NCBI RefSeq assembly: GCF_000764305.2
Contig: NW_025947139.1
Span: 46,990 to 110,989, forward strand
Length of the DNA: 64,000 nt
From: Hyalella azteca
Taxonomy: Eukaryota; Arthropoda; Malacostraca; Amphipoda; Hyalellidae
Direction: 5' to 3'
Shown here: piece after piece, positions 31,769-42,215 of the stretch
Layout of the letters: the number at the start of each line of letters is the position of its first letter
Position numbering within the stretch: the stretch's first letter is position 1
Notes under the pieces: model-generated
Databases searched by the model: none
Told to the model about the DNA's origin: nothing
Seen by the model: only the letters and a program-made list of their open reading frames with translations
Position numbers and translations under genes: made by a program

Positions 31769-33700
31769 ACTCGAAAAAAAACCCGCAAGCCTTTTTCTTG
31801 TATGCTAGTTCGAAGTGTAAGACAAGAGACGGTAATCACGGTATTGCTGATTTGAATGTAAATCAACGGAAGATATCTTCTGACGAGGGTAAGGCCAATG
31901 TTCTAAATCAGTTCTTTAGCACCGTCTTCACAGATGAGGACTTGAACAGTATTCCAGCTATTGAGGAGCGACCAGTGGACTCGAAGTTGACTAGTTTCGA
32001 GATACATGAAGAGGAGGTTCTCAAGCGCCTGGTCTCCCTGAATCCCAACAAGTCATCTGGATCAGACGGTTTCCACCCTAGATTGCTCAACGAATTAGCA
32101 ACCGTCCTGGCCGTCCCTTTAACAGTATTCTTTCGAAAAGCCTTAATCGAAGGGACTTAGCCGGCCGACTGGAAATAAGCCCAAGTGACACCCCTGTTCA
32201 AAAAAGGTGACAGGAGTAACCCAGGTAACTACCGTCCTGTAAGTCTCACAAGTGTTGTGTGTAAGGTGATGGAATCGGTTATGAGGGATAGGATTATAGA
32301 TCACTTGACCGTTAACCATCTTCTATCAGACTGTCAGCATGGCTTTATTGCTGGCAGATCATGCACCACTAATCTCCTGTCTACCTTGAATAATTGGACT
32401 CGCCTGCTGGACGAAAGGGTGCCAGTGGATGCACTGTACCTCGATTTTGCCAAGGCATTTGATAGTGTTTCGCATGAGCGACTGTTACGTAACGTGAATT
32501 CTTTGGGAATAGAGGGAAATGTACTCCAATGGATCAGGAATTTCCTAGTAGGCAGAAGACAACGTGTCAGCATTAACAGAACCGTATCAGAATGGGTAAC
32601 TGTGCGCAGTGGCGTACCGCAAGGAAGCGTTCTTGGACCTGTTTTGTTCGTCGCTTTTATAAACGATCTACCAGAAGTAGTGTCAAGCGTGTGCTCCATG
32701 TATGCCGATGACACAAAAGTTCATAATACAGTTAAGGATTCGTCAAATAAAATGCAACTGCAAAATTATCTTGATAGTTTAGTTGACTGGGCTGATGCGT
32801 GGCAACTGCGTTTCAATGCTGACAAGTGGAAAGTACTTCACCTCGGCAAGAACAATGAACAGCAAGCTTACAGCATGAGAAGACACGGTTGCAACGAGAG
32901 GGTTATGATTGAGAAGTCTTGCGTGGAAAAAGATCTTGGAGTTTGTTTAGACAAGGAGCTAAAATTTTATAGGCATATTGAAACGCAAGTTAATACATCC
33001 AATAAACTGCTTGGGCTGATCAGACGCTCTTACGAGTACCTAGATATAGAAATGATGAAGCTGTTGTTCACCTCTGCTGTGCGCCCGAACCTAGAGTTTG
33101 GAAAAGTTGTGTGGTCCCCGAGACTTGAAAAGGACAAAAATTTAGTTGAGAGTGTTCAAAGACGTCCAACAAGGATAATCCCAGGATTAAAGGGCAAGTC
33201 TTATGAAGAAAGATTGAAGATTATGAAGCTTCCCAGTCTCCGTTATCGTCGCCTACGTGGTGACCTCATTGAAGTATACGAGTATACTCATGGTTTGTAC
33301 AAGGTCCCAGAAGGATTACTAGAATTTGAAACAAGAACCAACACCAGGGGCCACAGCTATAAACAAAAAATACTGCGGTGCAACTTATCCACGCGACTAC
33401 ATTTCTTCTCGCTTCGAGTCACTGACATGTGGAACAGCCTCCCTGAAGATATTGTTGACGCTCCGAGTCTGAGAGTATGAACGCGTTCAAGAACAGACTA
33501 GACAAGGCCCTGCATGAGCATATGTTTAATCTTAAAATGCCTCGTACCCTACGGAACAACTGATATCTAGAAGCTATTTTAAATCTACCGTCCGTTGAAA
33601 AGATCTGATCAAAAGGCCAGTCTAGTCAAGAAGAGTACAAGAATCGGAGACAGGCCTATCCAGCCCTATTCTTTAAATGCCGAAGATACTATACTATACT
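31765..33700 (+). mobile_element. 5'-truncated LINE family A with nearly full RT
   Basis: This CR1/Jockey-group element begins abruptly within the pre-RT linker (NPQAFFLYASSK). It ends in an ACTAT-type repeat (ATACTATACTATACTATT, about 33685-33702). It is flanked by copies of ATTAGGTCYTTTACATGTAC (31745-31764 and 33701-33720). The 5' truncation is typical of target-primed reverse transcription. Confidence 0.88.
31771..33563 (+). pseudogene. Reverse transcriptase of LINE family A, three lesions
   Basis: One frame runs from 31771 to 33480 broken only by TAG at 32158-32160 and TAA at 32176-32178. The RT motifs are all present: SGSDGFHPRL, NYRPVSLTSVVCKVMESVM, QHGFIAGRSCTTNLLSTL, YLDFAKAFDSVSHERLL (motif A), SGVPQGSVLGPVLF (motif B) and MYADDTK (catalytic motif C), then KDLGVCLDKELKF and a thumb region ending near DMWNSLPEDIV. 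A frameshift near 33470 moves the last residues (NAFKNRLDKALHEHMF) to another frame that ends at TGA 33561-33563. Apart from these lesions the copy looks young. No endonuclease remains. Confidence 0.92.
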
Positions 33701-33720
33701 ATTAGGTCCTTTACATGTAC

Positions 33721-34229
33721 TGAGAAAAATTCATGAAATGCACGACTAAAATAGTTTCTTAGATATAAAATAGGATATTTTTATAAATAAAAATTCGATG
33801 ATTTACCTTAAAATGATACTAGAGTCTAGACACTAGTAACTAAATAATTCCCAATCGCTTCACTCGCTCAAAAGTTATGCGTAACTACACTTACATGATC
33901 TCTGAATTGTAGCAAAGTTACGTACAACTTACTGTGCGTAACTTTGCGCAATATGTTTTGAAGGTACCATCATTTGGAGTTATGCGCACTCAGCGGGCTT
34001 TTGCTGTACTCAAGTCGCTACGAACACTTAGCAATGTATTGAAAGTATGGCCCCTGGGGTGGCGTCTCACCTGCAATTAAACAACGCTTATCTTGATTAT
34101 TCTTGAGGGCGCCACTGATTATCTGCTTTCAAGTTTCCAATGCTTGTCCCACTAACGCTAATCCCTGTTCACCCGCAGCTCTCTTACATCCATGTTATGA
34201 ACAGTTCGCCATCGAGGTTGGCTTTGGCA
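33721..34229. other. Unassigned stretch
   Basis: No coding motif or repeat ends were recognised. GTTATGCGTAACTAC and GTGCGTAACTTTGCGC around 33875-33950 are short local repeats. Confidence 0.45.
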
Positions 34230-34578
34230 GTGGATGCAGGCCTGCTCTCAGTCTACATTCACAGTGGCAGTAGACACTACACTTCTGATTTTGGAGCAAG
34301 AAACTGCAGTAGCATTGCTGTCAGCGGACCACAAATCGGAAATACGTGACTGTGCTTTTCTTTTTTCTTCACTGTGTTGCTTAGCTAACTCGGTGTGTTT
34401 GCTGCTTTTGGCATGGCTCTTCAAAGCGGTTTCCCTCATATTTGACTTATCGAGTTCTTTCGAGCACAATATGTACATATCGCCATACCTTCATGCTTTG
34501 GATGGCGAGCAAGCCAGTCACCATAAGCTACTATTCTTAACCCCAAGTCATGAAATTTACTGTTTCCAGGCATGGTGA
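34230..34578 (-). pseudogene. hAT transposase N-terminus (BED-like zinc finger)
   Basis: Antisense: MPGNSKFHDLGLRIVAYGDW, then LARHPKHEGMAICTYCARK. After a frame change comes SNMRETALKSHAKSSKHTEL, then ISDLWSADSNATAVS. C-x2-C followed about 20-25 residues later by H-x-x-x-x-x-H is the BED-like finger that binds element DNA in hAT/ZNF862-like transposases; the M-P-G-x-x-K-F start and the I-x-x-F/W tail are also usual. The DDE domain is absent. It may be related to the hAT fragment at 0.9-1.2 kb. Confidence 0.6.
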
Positions 34579-34647
34579 TATAGAAATTGCACGCTGAAGA
34601 TGGAACGCTACCACTGCACATCAAAAAATTGTCGAATGCAACTGAGC

Positions 34648-34715
34648 TCGGTGACCGAGCTCACGTGATTGGTTCTCCAATCACGCGACTGACGGTCACG
34701 TGATTGGAGAACTAA
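34648..34715. repeat. Inverted CACGTGATTGG/CCAATCACG cluster
   Basis: CACGTGATTGGTTCTCCAAT (with CACG following) is itself palindromic. A second CACGTGATTGGAGAAC copy follows about 35 bp later. The cluster combines E-box and CCAAT-type motifs; a regulatory role is possible but unsupported. Confidence 0.6.
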
Positions 34716-35330
34716 TAAGAACGCAGGCAACAAGAGACTGCACAAACAGTAAAAACACGCAGCACGGAAAACACTTCCTTTTTTCCTTCTTTTATTTGCA
34801 AATTCAATGACTTTCCAAGCCTGGAAAATGAAAAATTAAATTCCATGACTTTCCTGGTTTTCCATGACCGGATGAACCCTGCTTCTCTTATTGATAGGCT
34901 TTTGGGCGTTTCTTGCTTGTTGGACTATCCAAAGCTTTCATTTTGCATATTCTTTTGGGAATGTGTGATGCATGTGAAATGTTCTAAAGGAACAAAAAGT
35001 GATCATCGTCGTTGGGTTATCACTGCATCGCCTGGCACTGACGCAATGATGTATTTACAGCACAATCGGTTCAGCAGTTGTCAGTAGTTTCATTCATGCA
35101 TTGTAAGCGCTGCTTGTATCCTATCCACCGTCATTTTGCTTGATGTGTTAATTTTTCCTCCATTCGAGCATAAGGTGTCTTCTTTACTCGCACAAGCTCC
35201 AGTGTTCATGCCTTACGACATGATGTGATGTGTGTGCTTCTATTTCATACGTTCATTATCAAGTCCATGATCACATTCCAGGTAGATTTAAAATTTTTCA
35301 TTTCACAAGGATCTTACAGTGACGGACGCT

Positions 35331-36740
35331 TTCACCGAGCTCTCTGAAGAGCCCCTGGAGCTGTACCGACCCCAGACAAATGCCGTCTAGTCCATGGTTC
35401 CCGTCACCGAAACTCTCAATATCCTATTTGATAGCTCCAACACGTCTTTGGGCGTGTCGGATCCAAAAGTAGAAGGCGATCATTATTTCAAATCTTGTGA
35501 TGAAGTACTCAAAAAGAAACCGCATACCAACGAGGAAAAAAGGAAATTGCAAGATATCTTCAAGCATCTTTTCGGGACGATAGCGACGAGGGAGAGAAAA
35601 GTTGAAGCGGCCATGGAATGTCAATGTGCCTCCAGCAGCCACCAACACGCCTCTGGTTCCCAGCAAATTTGTACCTACTGTTAAGGTTGGCCGTTCTTCG
35701 AACTTCCATGACGAAGAACGAACCTTATCCCGCGACCCGATAAAAAGTGAAATTGGCGGATATCATGAAGAGCCTATTTGGTGAGGACAGCGATGAACAA
35801 GAATTTAGGTCAAAACATCCTGGGAAGGATGACAGCAAAACCACTGAAAAGCTCATGTGTGGCAAGAATTTCACACGTGAAAAATCCTACCGAACGGTAG
35901 CATCTTCATAGAGGCGACTGGCATCGCCGACAAAACAAGAAGTTTTGCGGGCGGTCTTCACCAAAAAACATATTCCTCATCGACCTCATACACATATAGT
36001 TTGTACGTGGCACCTGCACGGGCTGCACGCGATATCCCCCTCATTCTGTCATCCATTCCAGCATGTGTCGCCTTTCCTCCTCCCGCACCAAAAGCGTTGT
36101 CGGCGAAAGTTGCTGCTCGAAAGGAATTTTCGGTGATTGTGGTTCATCCTCTCCTTCCTGCCAACTGCTCAAGCTCTTCTTCCTCGTCTTGTTCGTCCAG
36201 CTCTTTCCGCTCGTCTTCCTAGTTGCGCTCGTCCAGTTCTTCCTGCTCGTCTGGCTCGTCTTTCTCGTCGGGCTCATCTTGTTCTGCTGAGAGTCTTTCA
36301 GGTCGTTTAGTTTGCCCGCTGACCGAAACAAGGATCACATCCGATGTGGACGAGATGAAGGACACGGACCTCAGCGATGACGATAGCTGAGACGGTGAGG
36401 AAGAACGACTCTTTGAAGAGGGTAAGGCCTAAGCCGCATGCACCACAATGCCGAATGGCGAAGTACTTAATCCTGACCACCCTGACTGACACTGGAATAG
36501 AGGTCGTGTATTTTACTTACGCAAATGCCAGCCACCCCTGAAGAGGCTGCCTTTCGACGTGTATGTTGGGGCGCTGCGAGCGCGTCTATCGGGCGCATTG
36601 GGCAAGGAGGCGCTGAGCCGCGTCCATGACTGCCTCTTGGCCTGCGGAGTGAGCGCGGCGTCGAGTCACCAGGGCGCCGTGGTGAGCTGGTCACGGGTAC
36701 CTCGACCTATACTAAAGGAAGCCCTGGCCATTTTTTTATA
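35331..36740 (+). pseudogene. Unrecognised Ser-rich/acidic intronless relic
   Basis: A chain of coding-like pieces in changing frames. First DAFTELSEEPLELYRPQTNA and VLKKKPHTNEEKRKLQDIF (35334-35570). After a shift, VGRSSNFHDEERTLSRDPIK (about 35685-35750) and SLFGEDSDEQEFRSKHPGKD (about 35768-35830). Then a Ser-rich run (36165-36295). Then one frame from 36325 to 36740 with DVDEMKDTDLSDDDS, DGEEERLFEEGKA, FYLRKCQPPLKRLPFDVYVG and a C-terminal GALRARLSGALG segment, containing three stops. The protein-like composition and lack of introns suggest a processed copy or transposon gene. Family unknown. Confidence 0.4.
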
Positions 36741-38491
36741 ATATGCCTATGGTCTTGTATACAAGAGCGATTACGTATCATTTGAATATTAATCTAGTAG
36801 TAAATCCGATTATTGAATAAAAATATGCATTTATACCGGCAATAATTTAGCTATTCGTTTTTCATACTTGGAAGATTACAATACCATTCGACATATTGTC
36901 ATTTTCATTATCGTTATGATTCTTCTGCATTGTCTACTAATTTTTTGTCATTACGCATGAGGCTGTTCGTGGGCCTGCCACTGTAAGCAAATGATCACTC
37001 CATCTCTAACTAAATGTACTGTCATGCCTAATTAAATTTTCAAATTAAATTTCAAATCTTATCAAATGGCAAAGGCTCTGGCATTTGCCTTCCGCCCTCT
37101 GGGTTTTTATACGAATATTCGACGGTAAAGGGACCCAACTGTCACGCTGAAGATTATGAGAACTCTACGATTGTTCTTCTGATTAAAAATCCTCGTCAAG
37201 ACGCTATAGGACTAAAGAACAATAAGTCAAGACATTACTCTACCACCGCCTCTGCCTATGCCGGTAACCAATTCTCTTCTTGAAGATATAAGACACCAGT
37301 TTTGCCCTTGATAAAATCTCTCAAATTTTATTCGGCACATTTCCTGCTTGCATAACCGTAAATATAATAGCAAAGTTTCTTTAAGCAGTGACCTGGTCTC
37401 TGGCGTCGACTTTTATTTCGTGACTGATTCGCAAGTTGACGCAATTTGATTTTCCCTTGTTTAAAAATAACCCGTTCATGGACAAACAGTAGGGGTATAC
37501 GAACCGAACTACACAGAACCGGAAATTTTAGACGTCCCGTTAGTTACTGTCAAAGAGGCAATATTTTGTTCCTTGTGCCGCTGGCTTGGCATAGTTTGAA
37601 CTTTCAACACTATTACATCGGGCACATCCTGTGGTGTTGGTGGGTCTCGGCCTAGCATTTAGCATTTTTATTAAGAAGTCAACTTATGTACGAACAACTG
37701 GAGAATTTTTTGGTTGCATTCAGCAAAGCGCCTCAAGCCTGAATGTGGCCAGTGGAAAAGGTCGCCACCAAACGAGGCACTTACACCAGTTTTGGATGAC
37801 TGACCCGTCTCGAGTGCATCAATGGTCACAAAGTATGACCGAAAATACTGTATCTTACACAAAGAGGTCTTGTACAACACGCAGAATTGTTCCCGATTAG
37901 AACGTCTGATTGCTGTACGAACTGGAAGCCTTTATTATCCTTCCCGCCTCAATTGCAGTGCACTAGCTGTCCTGGCGATGAAACCTACTGTTCCAAGACG
38001 ACATCGGCTGCAATGCGGATGGTATCTTATGACCACCGCGCCTGTACCTTACTGTATACTGGTACTCAGTTGAAGAATTTGCAAACTCTCATGATTTACA
38101 TATCACTGCTCTCTGTCAGGATACGATCGAGCATCTGGATTCTGGAGCTCAAGCATCGGGACGAATATAAAATTATGAGTCGGCTGTGATACTTCATTTA
38201 ATCTAAGCCTGGTTTATACTCGCTATTCAAAATCTGAGGCAAGCCTGTTCAATGGCTTTCGCGTCCTCGGCCGTTTCAATGGCGAAGAATTTCAATCAGA
38301 ATAAATAACGGTTAATAGTCTATTGAACTCACATTCGTTACAATAGTATTTGAACCAGATAAAATAATTAAAAATTTTTCAATAAAATGACATTCACAAG
38401 TATAAATTTTCGCACGGCAAGAAACTTTGAATTACACAAAGTTACAATGGTAACTAGGCTCGTATCCAATGGTAACGGCTCCTAACAAACG
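36741..38491. other. Unassigned stretch
   Basis: No domain was recognised. A plus-strand frame near 37900-38075 contains QCTSCPGDETYC, vaguely like a Ly6-type cysteine pattern, but the cysteine spacing is incomplete and this is not called. Confidence 0.4.
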
Positions 38492-38551
38492 TATCCAGGG
38501 CTCGTCTACTTGCAGCGGCGAGGAGAGAGAGTGGCTTGTGGCTTCACACTA
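38492..38551 (+). pseudogene. 60-bp fragment of the nuclease-like retroelement
   Basis: TATCCAGGGCTCGTCTACTT through GGCTTGTGGCTTCACACTA is nearly identical to 41066-41125, apart from a 2-bp AG insertion. It is a tiny second copy of the element whose larger relic is at 40.8-42.2 kb. Confidence 0.8.
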
Positions 38552-38804
38552 GTGCTGCTAGTTTAAGCCAACAAACAGTGCTCAGGTACCAACTAAAGAT
38601 AGCTCTTTCTAAATTACACCGTTCAGCCGGTTCAGGTTCGCAGCGGAGAATCAACTGACTGACGCTGCAACCGCCGATTGCGACCAGCCGCAGTCACGCA
38701 GCTCAAAGGCACTTTACCCCTATGGGACTTGTTCATATATTGGAGCGACAGCTACACACAACCTACATGGACGGAAGTCACAGCAACACTGGCCGCTGGC
38801 GTGA

Positions 38805-39919
38805 CAGTGTTGCCAGGTTTTTTCTTGGCTAGAATACCAGATTGCCTAGCTCAAAATACCAGAAATTCTATCGTTCAAAAACAGACTAATACCTCCAAAT
38901 TTAATAAAACTATTCGTCAGAAACGTTGGTTAGAAAAAAAAATTATCTTATGTACTGTGCAGTTATCTCACTTGACGATAATTAGCCAAATTGAATACGT
39001 TATATTTTTTCCCCTCTGTTTGGAACATTTTGACACTTTTCTTTTCCTGTGTTTGATTACATTGACACGTTTTCCTTTTTTTATCAGTGTCATTGTGGCA
39101 CTTTTTCCTCTTCGCTCAACATGAGCAAGCCACGGAAACAGGTCATCTTCATTTTGCTTATTTTCGTACATGCTTGCATATTGCATTAATCTAACATTTC
39201 GGGTGTGATCACTTGTTGCGGTTGAGCAGATAGCTTTTGGTCCGAATAAGGGACTCCAGTACCGTAGTTGAAATTTTATTCCGTTGCTTGTTTTTAACAT
39301 AGGTGACTTGTGAAAACACTTGCACCAAGGATGCTTTGGAGACAGGTCAAAGTAGTCAAGTGATGCAGTAGGCAGCCAGTTCCTCAAATGGATGATAATT
39401 GTCAACATCAGTGAAATATTGAATGGCACCCCAGAATTCAAATGGCACTTCAATAAGTGGCACTCTAGAATTCAAAACCACCAAATAAAATGGTGGAGCT
39501 TGCGTCGCATAGATCGGTTCGACAGCCTCACTCGTCCTAGGCCATATCATCAGTTCATCACTGATCAGTAATCATTCGAGGATCATCACTCTCATGCTCA
39601 TATGCACTAAGCACTTTTGTTAAATCTTAACAATTAAATTGGGTTATTTTATCAAGCGGTAAACTTGCGGTTCCAAAAATGGCGGGAAATTTTTAGTCGC
39701 GCCACTCTGATGGTTATCTATATAATCCACGCCTACGTTGGAGAAAATTCAAACTTCAGAGGTGAAACTTAATGCAGTAAATTTGCAGTAAGTCAGAAAA
39801 TACCAGAAAAATACCAGATTTAGGCAAATATACCAGATCTAAAATGTTCATACCAGACACCTTCTGAAAATGCCAGATTTGTGAAATCTGGTATAGAAAT
39901 ATACCATCTGGCAACGCTG
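38805..39919. mobile_element. Non-autonomous hAT element (1115 bp)
   Basis: The ends CAGTGTTGCCAG and CTGGCAACGCTG are inverted with one mismatch. They are flanked by a perfect 8-bp duplication TGGCGTGA (38797-38804 and 39920-39927). C-A-G...C-T-G ends with an 8-bp TSD define hAT. ATACCAGA-type subterminal motifs recur on both sides (about 38834-38865 and 39780-39900), probably transposase sites. The interior antisense open frame (39453-38968) shows no hAT catalytic motif, so the element depends on a transposase in trans. Confidence 0.88.
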
Positions 39920-39927
39920 TGGCGTGA

Positions 39928-40821
39928 ACGAGTGATGATGCACTAACAGATGCAGCAGTCTGCAGAATGCAGACGATCGGCTAATCTCATAGTCAGGATT
40001 GATCAGTGCTTTTAAGCAAATGACCCCGTCTCGATGAGCCGGACTATATAACGACTAAGTCGTTAGTCTCGCGACTAACGACTAAAAAACTGGCATGTCG
40101 TTGCGTCATGTACGCAATGTAAATGACGCGACTAGAAAACGCGAACCACATGGTAAATAGACGCGATTAATAGGGTGATGCATTAAAATTCTACAAATGA
40201 ATAATTTAAAGCAAGTAATTTTGGGGACGACGGTTTCCTACCCCCCTACTCCTGACATTTTCCTTCCTCCCCCTCACAACCAAATTCCACTTTAACGCAG
40301 AGATGACCGGAGACAGTGTTGCTGACTTGCTGTGGATACATTCGTGAATCAGATGTGGCTGAGATTACACTACTGCGTTTGATACATTTTTCCATTTGAG
40401 ACGAGACAAGAAGGTTTGTCCCGGCTAGCAATAAAACTCGGGAGAATTTCAGCACTCCGTTGGAATTCCGTAACAGTACCGAGACAATATGTTTGATAAT
40501 GATAATGAGATAATGTTGTGATAATCCGGTGCTGGTCACAAAACATAGCAAAGTTACTCGTAACTTCTTCTTTCGCACATTTAGCTACGTAATGCTAAAG
40601 TACGCTTAATTTTCGCATTGTCAAGACATCCCGACTTACTTAAAATGGTATTGTCAAAATCATGTGCCTGAACAGTCTTTCAGAGGCTCGCTTACATACT
40701 TAGTTTATATTTTGAGTCCGATGCGTTCTAACTTCTGTGTTTTGTGATAACCTAATTTTTAGTGGTTTTAAAAGATTCCAGTCGCTGCTAATCCAGATTT
40801 TTACAGATAAATGCCGATTCA
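39928..40821. other. Unassigned stretch with one hairpin
   Basis: No gene was recognised. AGTCGTTAGTC and GACTAACGACT form an 11-bp stem around TCGC (40058-40083), next to further CGACTA/TAGTCG motifs. The antisense open frame at 40578-40246 has no recognised domain. Confidence 0.4.
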
Positions 40822-42215
40822 TTGCAGCAATCGTGCCGATTCATTGTCATATCGTCACTCCACTCCGTCCGTGGCCTGGTTGATGCTGTTTTACATAATG
40901 TACGACTAGCCGCGGACGACAGTTTGCAAATGGCGGTGGATGTGTGGCGCGATGAGAATGCGGGTATTGCCTTGCCCGAGGACGCGAATTTGGGCCGGCA
41001 GAGGACTTGGGATGGGCCCGTGGCCGAGGCTTCCGCAGTTCGGCTTTTGGGAACGGCGGACCAAATATCCAGGGCTCGTCTACTTGCAGCGGCGAGGAGA
41101 GAGTGGCTTGTGGCTTCACACTATCCCATCGGCAGCTCTTGGAACACTTTTAGATCCCGACTCCTTCCGCGTCTCAATTGCTCTTCGAGTTGGCGCAAAT
41201 GTATGCGAGCCCCACACATGTCGGTGCGGAAAGTGGATGGATGCACGAGGACTGCATGGCCTTTCTTGCGGGTCGCCTGCCGAGGACCACCACTGCCCTG
41301 GATGTAATGGACCATCATGATTCCTGCCTTCCGGAACGTAGCCTTCAACACTTCAAGCCGTCCGTATCTAGGCCGTGGGTCGAACCAGCCCTCGGTCGAA
41401 CGGCCACTTGTCGAAGGACGATAAATTTAGGAACAGAACTATGCTATCTGAAACCTAACATCAGATACGGTGAACGTAAAATTACGTAATTTAACGATGC
41501 CCGGAAGTCAGATTCGATCCGCAGCCTGGTGGTGCACGGCAGATGGTGGTCAAGGCCGGAAGAGGACAAAGCCTAGTGGTGCACGGCTGATTGGCGGATG
41601 TCCGGAGAGATGCAAGGCGTTCGATTCTGGGCTTCTTGGTGCACAAAATTGGTGGTGCACGGCTGCGCTCCCTTTCTTGCAAGTACAGTGCCGGGCGACA
41701 TCCGAGACACTCGGCTCTGAACGATGTGATCAGGAGGGCTCTTCAGAGCGCTGGCGTTCCTTCATATCTTGAGCCCGTCGGAGTGGACAGAGGGGATGGT
41801 AAGAGACCAGATGGCTTTAACGGTTTTCCCATTTTCTAATGGGAGGTGTTTGTGCTGGGATGCAACCTGCGTCGACACTTTTGCTGAGTCGCACGTCAAT
41901 AATTCGGCTATTTCTGCTGGGTTCGCTGCTCGTGCAGCGGAAGATAGCAAGAGACGTAAATATGCGGCGTTGGTAGCTCGGTATCGGTTCGAGCCAGTCG
42001 CTTTAGAAACGGCGGGTACATATAGTGAAACGACTGGTCCTTTAGTATCACAGATTGGTCGCCGTATAGCGGAATTGTCCAGAGAACTTAGAGAGACTAT
42101 GGTTGGAGCAAAGGTTGGGCTTGGCAGTGCAAAGAGGCAATGCAGCTAGCATCCTAACAGCAGTTAGAGAGAGGTTCGACGTGGGCCCGCTATTCACTCG
42201 TGTCACAGCTCAGTG
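40822..42215 (+). pseudogene. Retroelement C-terminus with Cys-rich and nuclease-like motifs
   Basis: The pieces come in order: ALPEDANLGRQRTWDGPVAE (40970-41030); after a shift near 41090, LGTLLDPDSFRVSIALRVGA, then CEPHTCRCGKWMDARGLHGL (41130-41265); then, beyond the 403-bp insertion, [20 protein letters not shown] and [16 protein letters not shown] (41685-41815); then GRCLCWDATCVDTFAESH (41850-41905), ARYRFEPVALETAGTY and, after a last shift, LAVQRGNAASILTAV, ending about 42215. The E-P...R-P-D-G...W-D-x-T order resembles a PD-(D/E)xK nuclease downstream of an RT in invertebrate elements. The nuclease role and the element clade are inferences. Confidence 0.6.
41270..41672. mobile_element. 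GGG...CCC element with 8-bp TSD, copy 1 (403 bp)
   Basis: Flanked by a perfect duplication TTTCTTGC (41262-41269 and 41673-41680). The ends GGGTCGCCTGCCGAGGACC and CACGGCTGCGCTCCC are the same as in the 742-bp copy at 17.07 kb. The host reading frame resumes exactly at the second TSD copy (SC at the left edge, [10 protein letters not shown] at the right), which confirms the boundaries. GGTGGTGCACGGC occurs three times near the right end. No coding capacity. Confidence 0.9.

Noticed and set aside
37900..38075. Ly6/uPAR-like secreted protein
   Set aside because: Only five clustered cysteines in a short frame; no signal peptide, no exon structure and frames change within the motif.
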